In this document: positions 7,895 through 14,190 of the stretch, piece after piece
How positions within the stretch are numbered: the first letter of the stretch is position 1
Layout of the letters: each line of letters starts with the position of its first letter
DNA from: an uncultured Parabacteroides sp.
GTDB taxonomy: Bacteria > Bacteroidota > Bacteroidia > Bacteroidales > Tannerellaceae
Assembly: GCA_900770835.1 (NCBI GenBank)
Contig: CAAGLQ010000021.1
Location: 1 to 16,364, forward strand
DNA length: 16,364 nt
Reading direction: 5' to 3'
Position numbers and translations under genes: made by a program
Notes under the pieces: model-generated
The model's input: the letters and a program-made list of their open reading frames with translations, nothing else
What the model was told of the DNA's origin: nothing
The model's database searches: none

Positions 7895-8587
7895 ATGAAA
7901 CTATTGATCGTAGAAGATGAACGGCAGCTATCCGACAGTATCGTCAGCTACCTCAGTCAAGATGATTATCGTTGCGAACAGGCCTTTACCTGTGGCGAGG
8001 CATTGATGCGGATCGGGGTCTATGAGTATGACTGCATCCTCCTCGACTTGATGTTGCCTGGAGGTAGTGGCTTGGACATCTTGCGCCAGATTAAGCAACA
8101 GGCTCCTCAAACAGGTGTGATTATTGTCTCAGCCAAAGACTCGCTCGATGATAAAGTGGCCGGATTGCGGATCGGTGCGGATGATTACCTGGCTAAACCT
8201 TTTCACCTTCCGGAACTGAGTATGCGCATCTTTGCCTTAATGCGAAGAAAGCTGTTCACTGCCACCAATCTCTTGCGAAGTGGCGCATTGACCATTGATC
8301 TGTTGGCTAAAAAGGCGAGGGTGCCGCAAATGGAACTCGATCTCACGAAGTCAGAATATGAATTACTATTGTTTCTCATCGAGAACCGGCGACGGGTTGT
8401 CTCCAAAAGTGCCTTGGCAGAACATTTAAGTGGAGATATGGCAGATATGCTCGACGATTTCAACTTTGTGTATGCGCATATCAAGAACCTAAAGGCCAAG
8501 CTGGCGGCTGTGGGCATGACCGACTGCATCAAAACCTATTACGGAACCGGTTATAAATGGATCGTAGAGGATGAAACTGAGAAATAG
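7895..8587 (+). CDS. OmpR/PhoB-family response regulator
   Basis: The 230-residue protein has an N-terminal receiver domain with all the usual residues: E7-D8 acidic pair, phospho-acceptor D51 (ILLDLMLPGGSG), S79 (VIIVSAKD) and K101 (LAKPF). After a linker near 120-125 comes a winged-helix DNA-binding domain with LTKSEYELLLFLIENRRRVVSK and the C-terminal hairpin IKTYYGTGYKWI. It should be phosphorylated by the kinase encoded next and bind DNA as a dimer. The stop overlaps the kinase gene by 17 bp, implying coupled translation. The divergent TonB-type receptor gene and the 39-bp elements at 5323 and 9682 are the most likely targets, which is inference. A six-codon frame (ATG at 7878, stop TGA at 7896-7898) overlaps the start codon as ATGA. 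Confidence 0.93.
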   Translation: MKLLIVEDERQLSDSIVSYLSQDDYRCEQAFTCGEALMRIGVYEYDCILLDLMLPGGSGLDILRQIKQQAPQTGVIIVSAKDSLDDKVAGLRIGADDYLAKPFHLPELSMRIFALMRRKLFTATNLLRSGALTIDLLAKKARVPQMELDLTKSEYELLLFLIENRRRVVSKSALAEHLSGDMADMLDDFNFVYAHIKNLKAKLAAVGMTDCIKTYYGTGYKWIVEDETEK

Positions 8588-9671
8588 ATTCCAGCAGCAA
8601 AGCCTTGTGGCGAAAACCATGTGGCAATTCGCTATCTGTGCGACCGTCTGCTTCGCCTTGGCGGCTCCCCTCTTCTATCATCTCACCGAGCATTTCTATG
8701 CCGAGGACATGATCGACATCATTAAGGCGGTAAAGCATGGAAAGGATATTCCGCCTATTGATTTCCGAGAAGATCTGGTGGCAGGCATGATGCTACAGTT
8801 TTTGTTGATCTTCTTGACAATCTGCCTCTCGCTGTTTGTCACCCTGCGCTTTGCCACCAAACGTCTGTGGGCACCTTTTGACGATACGTTGCGAAAGGTC
8901 GAGCGATTCAATTTGGCACAGAGTGAGGTGCCTCGTTTCATCGAAACCGATGTCCAGGAGTTCGCACGACTCAACCAATCGTTGACAAGGCTGATGGCTA
9001 ACGATAAGGCGGCCTATCGCATCCAAAAAGAGTTTACAGAAAATGCCTCGCATGAGTTACAAACCCCACTCGCCATTCTTCGCAGCAAACTCGATCTATT
9101 GATGCAGGAGGAGCTAACGGAAAGAGAGACCGAATTGGTGTCCGATCTCTATGAATTGGTCAAGCGCATGGAGAGCCTCAATCGTAATCTGCTCCTGTTG
9201 GCGAAGATCGAGAATGCCCAATACAGTGCCACCGAGGAGGTCGATCCGGCTACTCTACTCACGGAGGCGCTATCACGCTATGAGGTGTGGCAAGCGAATA
9301 CGGCCGTACATGTAACGGACGATCGTTGTCATCCTCACCGAAAGCTCCGCTGCAATCCCATCCTTTTGGATAGCTTATTGAAGAACCTCATCGTGAATGC
9401 CTTGCGTCATTCAGAGACCGGTAGCGAGATCCATATCATCTTAGCTGATGAACAGCTCACGGTCAGCAATATCGCTTCGGATGGTTGTCCGCTCGATGCC
9501 TCAACGCTCTTCCAGCGGTTCCGTTCGGGCGACAAGCCATACAAAGGCAATGGGTTAGGCTTAGCCATTGTCAAAGCCATCTGCGACTTTCACGGTTGGC
9601 AGCTGTCCTACCGCTTTCAGGAGAATCTGCATCAATTTATGGTCTATTTTCATTCTTTCCCTATCCAATAA
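8571..9671 (+). CDS. Sensor histidine kinase with minimal periplasmic domain
   Basis: The 366-residue membrane kinase has two predicted transmembrane segments (about 17-37 and 72-93) enclosing only some 34 extracytoplasmic residues, so little room exists for a classical ligand-binding domain. The H-box is FTENASHELQTPLAIL with phospho-acceptor H161. The ATPase part shows an N-box, NLIVNALRHS (272-281), and a G2-type box, GNGLGLAIV (326-334). The G1 region (IASDGCPLD) is divergent from the usual DxGxG. It is encoded with, and partly inside, the end of the response-regulator gene and surely acts with it. The cue could be sensed through the membrane helices or through a partner such as the divergently encoded outer-membrane receptor; this is inference. 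The stop is followed 10 bp later by the 39-bp shared element. Confidence 0.93.
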   Translation: MKLRNRFQQQSLVAKTMWQFAICATVCFALAAPLFYHLTEHFYAEDMIDIIKAVKHGKDIPPIDFREDLVAGMMLQFLLIFLTICLSLFVTLRFATKRLWAPFDDTLRKVERFNLAQSEVPRFIETDVQEFARLNQSLTRLMANDKAAYRIQKEFTENASHELQTPLAILRSKLDLLMQEELTERETELVSDLYELVKRMESLNRNLLLLAKIENAQYSATEEVDPATLLTEALSRYEVWQANTAVHVTDDRCHPHRKLRCNPILLDSLLKNLIVNALRHSETGSEIHIILADEQLTVSNIASDGCPLDASTLFQRFRSGDKPYKGNGLGLAIVKAICDFHGWQLSYRFQENLHQFMVYFHSFPIQ

Positions 9672-9681
9672 TCACCCTATA

Positions 9682-9720
9682 TAGGTAATAGACAGAACGA
9701 ATTACCCATTTTTAGGTATT
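9682..9720. promoter_or_regulatory. Putative operator, copy B of the shared 39-bp element
   Basis: It has the same layout as 5323-5361: TAGGTA (9682-9687), a 13-bp spacer, ATTACCCA, and TAGGTATT, with palindrome TACCCAnnnnTAGGTA at 9703-9718. A further half-site, ACCCTA, lies just before it (9674-9679). The palindrome directly abuts the -33 TTG at 9719-9721 of a strong promoter, a position typical of an activator site. Confidence 0.62.
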
Positions 9721-9749
9721 GTGGAGCGATTAAAGGCAGCGTACCTTTG
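9719..9749 (+). promoter_or_regulatory. Promoter of a short transcript downstream of the kinase gene
   Basis: TTG at 9719-9721 and TACCTTTG at 9742-9749 are separated by 20 nt, a very good Bacteroidetes promoter. The predicted start is near 9756. The first downstream terminator is at 9870-9902, so the expected transcript is about 150 nt. Confidence 0.65.
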
Positions 9750-9774
9750 CGGTGTCAAATGAGACAGGAAACAA

Positions 9775-9855
9775 ATGTCAAAGGATACTATTAGTATATC
9801 GCAATTAAAAAATAAGCCGCCAAAACCGATCGCTAATTTTTATGTAAGCATATAA
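9775..9855 (+). CDS. Possible 26-residue small protein
   Basis: ATG at 9775 is preceded by ACAGGAAACAA, so AGGA stands at good spacing. The frame runs to TAA at 9853-9855 and gives a basic peptide that starts MSKDTISISQLKNKPPKP and ends IANFYVSI. It has no signal peptide and no clear transmembrane helix. I do not recognise the family. It is the only frame with a convincing ribosome-binding site in the short transcript; an overlapping 11-codon frame starts at 9759 in another phase. Because short frames arise by chance, coding status depends on conservation in relatives, which I cannot test. The neighbouring operator suggests control by the two-component system. Confidence 0.35.
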   Translation: MSKDTISISQLKNKPPKPIANFYVSI

Positions 9856-9869
9856 GATTATAAAAAGAC

Positions 9870-9902
9870 AAAAAGATCTCCCTGCGAAGAGAGGTCTTTT
9901 TT
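9870..9902 (+). terminator. Intrinsic terminator between the short unit and the rhamnosidase gene
   Basis: AAAAAGATCTC (9870-9880) pairs with GAGGTCTTTTT (9891-9901), with one G-U pair, around a 10-nt loop; the descending arm runs into a T6 tract. The flanking A and T runs could make it act in both directions. It should separate the short transcript from the rhamnosidase gene, or act as an attenuator for it. Confidence 0.75.
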
Positions 9903-9903
9903 G

Positions 9904-9911
9904 TATATTTG
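9904..9911 (+). promoter_or_regulatory. -7 element for the rhamnosidase gene
   Basis: TATATTTG matches TAnnTTTG and predicts a start near 9918, about 20 nt before the ATG at 9938. The -33 position falls in the terminator loop and has no TTG, so the promoter is either weak or aided by an activator. Confidence 0.5.
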
Positions 9912-9937
9912 CCCGTCTATTTTAAAACTTACTAAAA

Positions 9938-12535
9938 ATGAGAAAGAATCTTGTGATGGCCTTCGCCACCGGCATCGCACTCCTGTCGGTATTGAGTTGC
10001 AACACTCCGAAGTCCGAGAAGGGAGTGACACGTATAGAGGCATTAGACCATTCGGCCTGGAACGCTTCGGAGTGGATCTCTGCAGCCAATGCCCCTGTCA
10101 TGACAGATACAGTATGGGGTGTCCATGAGCGAGCTGCCGACGGAGCAAGCTGGTTTGTATCAACGCTTAAGAATGAGAAAAAGGTAAAGGCTGCCCGCTG
10201 GATGACGACCGGCTTGGGTGTGTATGCGCTTTACGTGAATGGCCAGCCGATTGGCGAAGAGATCCTGAAACCAGGATTTACCCATTACGAGAAGACCAAA
10301 CGCTCTTTCACCTACGACATAACCGATGCGTTAGCCACTGCCGCAAATGCGGAGAACGTGTTGGCCGTGCAGGTAACACCGGGTTGGTGGGCCGACAAGA
10401 TTATCACTCCGGGCGGCCATGAGGGCATGATTGGCAAGAAAGTCGCTTTCCGAGGCGTGGTTGAGTTGACCTTTGCCGATGGCAGCAAGCAATATTATGG
10501 TACGAACACAACGGATTGGAAAGCCGGCATAGCAGGTCCTGTTAAACATGCGGCCATCTTCGACGGTGAGGAGTATGACGCTCGTGAGCCGATGGGCTTC
10601 GCCAATGTGCAGGCACTCTCCACACCGGAGATCAACAACGAGTTCCAGGGAGAGATCCTTCCCTCTGATGGCGCGGAGATCTATTTGCGTAACGACTTAG
10701 CGCTGCAACCGCAAAAGGCCTACCTTTGGAAAGGGGTGACTGGCGAGAGCGAAGAGGCATACGGCAAAGTGGTTATCACCAAAGAATATACCCCTGGTGA
10801 AGAGATGATTGTCACTCCGGGCGAGACATTGGTAGTCGATTTTGGTCAGAACTGCGCAGCCATTCCCTCTTTTGTCTTTAACGCAAAAGCTGGCACGAAA
10901 CTGACCTGCCTGCCCGCTGAGTTGCTCAACGATGGCAATGGAGCCAAGAGCCGTGGCATGGATGGCCCCGAGGGCAGTTGCCACCGCTTGAACTTGCGTA
11001 TCCCCGAGATCGGTATGTTGCTCCACTACACCTTTGCCGACAGCAAAGACTATGTAGCTTATCGTCCGGAATGTACCTTCTATGGCTACCGTTTCGTCTC
11101 GATCACGGCTACGGATGAGGTGCGCATCAAGTCACTTCAGTCGATCCCTGTAACTTCTATCGCACAAGATTTGGAGATCGGTACGATCACCACAGGCGAT
11201 CCCTCGATCAACCGACTCATTGCCAATGCGGTTTGGGGTCAACGTTCCAACTATCTCTCTGTGCCGACCGACTGTCCGCAACGTAATGAGCGTTTGGGAT
11301 GGACGGCTGATACGCAGGTGTTCACTGAGACAGGAACCTTCTTTGCCAACACCCGTAAGTTCTTCCACAAATGGTTGCGCGATATGCGTGATACCCAGAC
11401 TGAGTTGGGTGGATACCCCGGTGTAGCACCTCAAGGACAGTATGGTGCGGAGCCAACCTCCATGATGCGTTTAGGCTGGGCTGATGCGGGTGTGATCGTG
11501 CCCTGGGTAGTTTGGAAGCAGTTTGGCGACACCGAGATCGTGAATGAGCACTGGGCCTCTATGGAGAAGTTTGTCAACCACATCAACGAGACCAAGTATG
11601 ATCATAAGACACTTAGTGCCGAGAATGGCAATTTCCAATGGGCAGACTGGTTAAGCTATGAGCCGTTGGAGAGTTGTGCGGGAACGATCAACATGAAAGA
11701 TGCTAACGGCAAGAATGTACTCCGTCCGGAGACTTACGTTTATTGGAATTACCTCAGTGCCAGCTATTGGGTGATTGATGCAGGCATGATGTGCGATATG
11801 GCGAAAGCGACGGGCCGTGATGCTGCCAAGTATGAGGCAATGGTCAAGGAGGCGCAACAGTATCTGCGGGATAACTTCCTCCAGGCCGACGGATCTTTCA
11901 AGACCGAGATTCTCAACACCATGCAGACTCCTGCCCTGTTCGCACTCAAGAACGGTTTGGTAGAGGGGCAAGCGAAAGAGAACATGATCGCCCGTTTACG
12001 CCAGAACTTTGCCGACCACGGCAACTGCTTGCAAACCGGTTTCTTAGGCACCTCCATCTTGATGCCTACCCTCACCGAGAATGGCATGGTGGATATTGCC
12101 TATGAGCTTCTTTTCCAGCGCAAAAATCCGAGCTGGCTCTACTCCGTCGATAATGGCGCCACCACTATTTGGGAGCGTTGGAACAGCTACATGCTCGACA
12201 AGGGTATGGGTCCCCGCGGTATGAACAGCTTCAACCATTACGCTTACGGTTGCGTGTGCGAATGGATCTGGGAGACAGCGGCCGGCATCGCTGCCGACGT
12301 GGCACAACCCGGTTTCAAACGCATCGTCATGAACCCGATTCCCGACAAGCGCTTAGGTTTCGTAAAGGCAGAATACCAATCCGCAGCCGGCTTGATCAAG
12401 AGCGAATGGAAATACGAAGGCGACAAATGGATCTGGAACTTCACCATTCCGGAGGGAGCCACCGCCGCTGTCACTGTGCCGGGCGAGACAACTGCCACGG
12501 AATACCAGGCTGGTAGCTATACTATAGAGCGGTAA
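9938..12535 (+). CDS. Alpha-L-rhamnosidase, GH78 family lipoprotein
   Basis: The 865-residue protein has a lipoprotein signal with Cys21 (LSVLSC) and a layout typical of GH78: N-terminal beta-domains (about 30-420, with ALYVNGQPIGEEILKPGFTHYEK), a catalytic (alpha/alpha)6 barrel (about 420-770) and a C-terminal beta-domain ending TEYQAGSYTIER. The motif DCPQRNERLGWTAD (445-458) holds conserved acidic residues including E451 and D458, and TTIWERW (742-748) holds E746; by analogy with solved GH78 enzymes these should be the general acid and base region. It removes terminal alpha-L-rhamnose from plant glycosides, pectin side chains or bacterial polysaccharides, probably in the periplasm or at the surface. 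No SusC/SusD pair or other glycosidase is nearby, so it is not part of a recognisable polysaccharide utilisation locus in this window. Confidence 0.95.
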   Translation: MRKNLVMAFATGIALLSVLSCNTPKSEKGVTRIEALDHSAWNASEWISAANAPVMTDTVWGVHERAADGASWFVSTLKNEKKVKAARWMTTGLGVYALYVNGQPIGEEILKPGFTHYEKTKRSFTYDITDALATAANAENVLAVQVTPGWWADKIITPGGHEGMIGKKVAFRGVVELTFADGSKQYYGTNTTDWKAGIAGPVKHAAIFDGEEYDAREPMGFANVQALSTPEINNEFQGEILPSDGAEIYLRNDLALQPQKAYLWKGVTGESEEAYGKVVITKEYTPGEEMIVTPGETLVVDFGQNCAAIPSFVFNAKAGTKLTCLPAELLNDGNGAKSRGMDGPEGSCHRLNLRIPEIGMLLHYTFADSKDYVAYRPECTFYGYRFVSITATDEVRIKSLQSIPVTSIAQDLEIGTITTGDPSINRLIANAVWGQRSNYLSVPTDCPQRNERLGWTADTQVFTETGTFFANTRKFFHKWLRDMRDTQTELGGYPGVAPQGQYGAEPTSMMRLGWADAGVIVPWVVWKQFGDTEIVNEHWASMEKFVNHINETKYDHKTLSAENGNFQWADWLSYEPLESCAGTINMKDANGKNVLRPETYVYWNYLSASYWVIDAGMMCDMAKATGRDAAKYEAMVKEAQQYLRDNFLQADGSFKTEILNTMQTPALFALKNGLVEGQAKENMIARLRQNFADHGNCLQTGFLGTSILMPTLTENGMVDIAYELLFQRKNPSWLYSVDNGATTIWERWNSYMLDKGMGPRGMNSFNHYAYGCVCEWIWETAAGIAADVAQPGFKRIVMNPIPDKRLGFVKAEYQSAAGLIKSEWKYEGDKWIWNFTIPEGATAAVTVPGETTATEYQAGSYTIER

Positions 12536-12547
12536 ACCATTCTTTGA

Positions 12548-12607
12548 AATTAGGAATTAGGAATGAGGAGTTATTAATTCCTTATTGCTTATTCCTAATT
12601 CTAAATT
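12548..12607. repeat. AT-rich palindromic element after the rhamnosidase gene
   Basis: AATTAGGAATTAGGAAT (12548-12564) is matched by its near-complement ATTCCTAATTCTAAATT (12591-12607), 15 of 17 positions, and the inner sequence is also partly complementary, so about 60 nt can fold into one long hairpin. It sits 12 bp after the rhamnosidase stop and could end transcription. The left arm also contains a small direct repeat, AATTAGG twice in a 7-bp period. Confidence 0.6.
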
Positions 12608-12635
12608 GTCTATTTAGAGAAAAGTCGTATCTTCG
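12606..12635 (+). promoter_or_regulatory. Promoter of the LysE-CBM9 gene pair
   Basis: TTG at 12606-12608 and TATCTTCG at 12628-12635 (one mismatch to TAnnTTTG) are 19 nt apart. The predicted start is near 12642, some 30 nt ahead of the ATG at 12671. The -33 box overlaps the right arm of the palindromic element. Confidence 0.5.
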
Positions 12636-12670
12636 CCGAATCAAAAAACACAACAGTTTGTAAACAATCA

Positions 12671-13345
12671 ATGGTTGAGATCTTCATCAAAGGCATTCTG
12701 ATCGGGGTGCTGGTGTCGGCGCCTATGGGGCCTGTCGGCATGCTCTGCATCCGACGCACGTTCTACAAAGGACGTTGGCATGGCTTTATGACCGGATTGG
12801 GAGCGACACTCTCCGACATCTGCTACGGCATCCTGACCGCCTTGGGTATGGGATTCGTGGTGAACTTTGTTGAGGCTAACCAAACACCCCTACAGCTGAT
12901 GGGCAGCGTTGTGTTAGGACTTTTCGGCTATTACATCTACCGGAGCAATCCTGCGAAAATGCTGCAAAAGCCCTCCTCCAAGCACAAGAAGAAGCGCACC
13001 TACACACAAGATTTCTTCACCGCTTTCCTGCTGACCTTCAGCAATGTGTTAATTGTCTTGCTCTACATTGGCCTGTATGCCCGCTTTGGGTTTATCCTGC
13101 CGGAGCATCCGGTCAGTATGGTAGCCATGGGTATGTTGGGCATCGCCGTGGGAGCGATCGCCTGGTGGTTTTCCATCACCTCTTTATTCGCAAAATTAGG
13201 AACCATGATAAACGTCCGAAGAATTGGGTTATTGAATCGACTGATTGGTCTTATTGTGCTTTGTCTCGCTGCAATCGGCATTGCCTCCGCATTATTTACT
13301 ACCTACTTCAATGGACCTTTATTGTTTATATCTCTTTCATCATGA
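12671..13345 (+). CDS. LysE-family (RhtB-like) exporter
   Basis: This 224-residue inner-membrane protein has about six hydrophobic segments. It opens with the family-typical VEIFIKGILIGVLVSAPMGPVGMLCIRR, whose PMGPVGM segment (about 18-24) is characteristic of LysE/RhtB exporters, and a second helix pair follows after a basic loop (SSKHKKKR, about 101-108). The family exports amino acids or other small solutes; the substrate here cannot be read from the sequence. The stop TGA overlaps the next start as ATGA (13342-13345), so the downstream CBM9-like gene is probably translationally coupled to it. The ATG at 12671 is the natural start for the first transmembrane helix. Confidence 0.88.
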   Translation: MVEIFIKGILIGVLVSAPMGPVGMLCIRRTFYKGRWHGFMTGLGATLSDICYGILTALGMGFVVNFVEANQTPLQLMGSVVLGLFGYYIYRSNPAKMLQKPSSKHKKKRTYTQDFFTAFLLTFSNVLIVLLYIGLYARFGFILPEHPVSMVAMGMLGIAVGAIAWWFSITSLFAKLGTMINVRRIGLLNRLIGLIVLCLAAIGIASALFTTYFNGPLLFISLSS

Positions 13346-13983
13346 AAAATCTGAATATCTCCTACATCCCTGCATTGGATATGTTGGATGATTCTTCCGT
13401 GATTAACATCATGGAACGAAAAACCCCGTTGCATTACATCGATCAAGTCAATTGGAAGGCCTATCCCTATATGCCAGTTGCATCATTCCAAATTGCTCGT
13501 AGCAATAAGAACCTGTTTGTTTACTTCTTCTCCAAAGCCAATTCCATTCGGGCAATCTATGAAGCGGATAGATCCCCAGTCTATCAGGATAGTTGTGTGG
13601 AGTTTTTTGTTAAATGCCCTACGGATCAGCACTATATCAATTTTGAATTCAATTGCATTGGGACGTGCGATGCCTCTTTCCGGCTGTCAAGAGAGAAGAA
13701 ACAGGATTTAACCTCTGAGCAATTGGCTACGATCCATCGGTATCCTTCTTTGCCGAGAGCGACATTTCAGGAGAAAAATGGTTTCCATGATTGGAGTTTG
13801 CTGGTGATTATTCCTTTCGCATTGCTTGGATTGGATAGGGATTGCTTGCCGGATAGGCTTTTGGGGAATTTTTACAAATGTGGAGATGCAACTGCAATGC
13901 CTCATTACCTCAGTTGGAGCCCAATCAATACTGAGCAACCCGATTTTCATCGACCGGAGTTTTTCGGTGAACTAATGCTTTAA
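13342..13983 (+). CDS. Cytoplasmic CBM9-like (carbohydrate-binding family 9) protein
   Basis: From the ATG at 13342 the product is 213 residues without a signal peptide. It resembles the family-9-like carbohydrate-binding fold seen in Bacteroidetes proteins: SPVYQDSCVEFFV, then a beta-strand FEFNCIGTCDASFR, and WSLLVIIPFALLGLD near the end. CBM9 domains bind sugar reducing ends when fused to xylanases, but stand-alone intracellular copies have no known role. The frame is open further upstream inside the exporter gene, but only the start at 13342 makes sense: it overlaps the exporter stop by 4 bp. The gene appears more AT-rich than its neighbours, which may hint at a different history. Co-expression with the exporter is likely; a shared function is inference. 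Confidence 0.8.
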   Translation: MKNLNISYIPALDMLDDSSVINIMERKTPLHYIDQVNWKAYPYMPVASFQIARSNKNLFVYFFSKANSIRAIYEADRSPVYQDSCVEFFVKCPTDQHYINFEFNCIGTCDASFRLSREKKQDLTSEQLATIHRYPSLPRATFQEKNGFHDWSLLVIIPFALLGLDRDCLPDRLLGNFYKCGDATAMPHYLSWSPINTEQPDFHRPEFFGELML

Positions 13984-14014
13984 TCGGCTTGTCTAATTAG
14001 GACATTATATGCTC

Positions 14015-14030
14015 TACCTATTAATAGGTA
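14015..14030. promoter_or_regulatory. Perfect 16-bp palindrome upstream of the hemerythrin gene
   Basis: TACCTATTAATAGGTA is fully self-complementary. A further TACCTA lies at 14048-14053. The half-sites TACCYA and TAGGTA with a 4-bp centre match the palindromes inside the elements at 5344-5359 and 9703-9718. It lies 34 bp upstream of the -33 TTG at 14064, so it could be an operator for the hemerythrin gene pair. Confidence 0.5.
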
Positions 14031-14063
14031 TCTTCACCTCATGAATATACCTATCCGATGCGA

Positions 14064-14094
14064 TTGCGGGAGCGGGAAAAAGGGGGTATTTTTG
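14064..14094 (+). promoter_or_regulatory. Promoter of the hemerythrin-regulator pair
   Basis: TTG (14064-14066) and TATTTTTG (14087-14094) are 20 nt apart. A second -7 match, TATCTTTG, lies at 14147-14154 without a clear -33 box and would give a 30-nt leader to the ATG at 14191. Either places the gene start downstream of the first in-frame ATG at 14041. Confidence 0.5.
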
Positions 14095-14190
14095 CGAAAA
14101 ATGGATAATTCAAAACTCAACATTCAAAACTCCAAGCGGATTATGTTATCTTTGGCCACTCAAACAGTCACGGCAAACAACGAGCGAACG

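Larger units (their letters stand above)
9756..9902 (+). ncRNA. Candidate short transcript (small RNA or small-protein mRNA)
   Basis: This unit is delimited by the promoter at 9719-9749 and the intrinsic terminator at 9870-9902. It lies between the kinase gene and the rhamnosidase gene, which has its own -7 box after the terminator. It contains a 26-codon frame with a good ribosome-binding site, so it may be a small-protein message, a regulatory RNA, or both. I recognise no Rfam family in it. The boundaries are inferred from motifs, not measured. Confidence 0.4.

Noticed and set aside
9674..9687. A second palindrome, ACCCTATATAGGT, next to the 39-bp element
   Set aside because: Its centre is one base shorter than in the other palindromes, so I list it only as a possible extra half-site.
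9938..12535. A polysaccharide utilisation locus centred on the rhamnosidase
   Set aside because: No SusC/SusD-like pair, sugar kinase, isomerase or second glycosidase is present; the TonB-type gene at 5361 is a different family.
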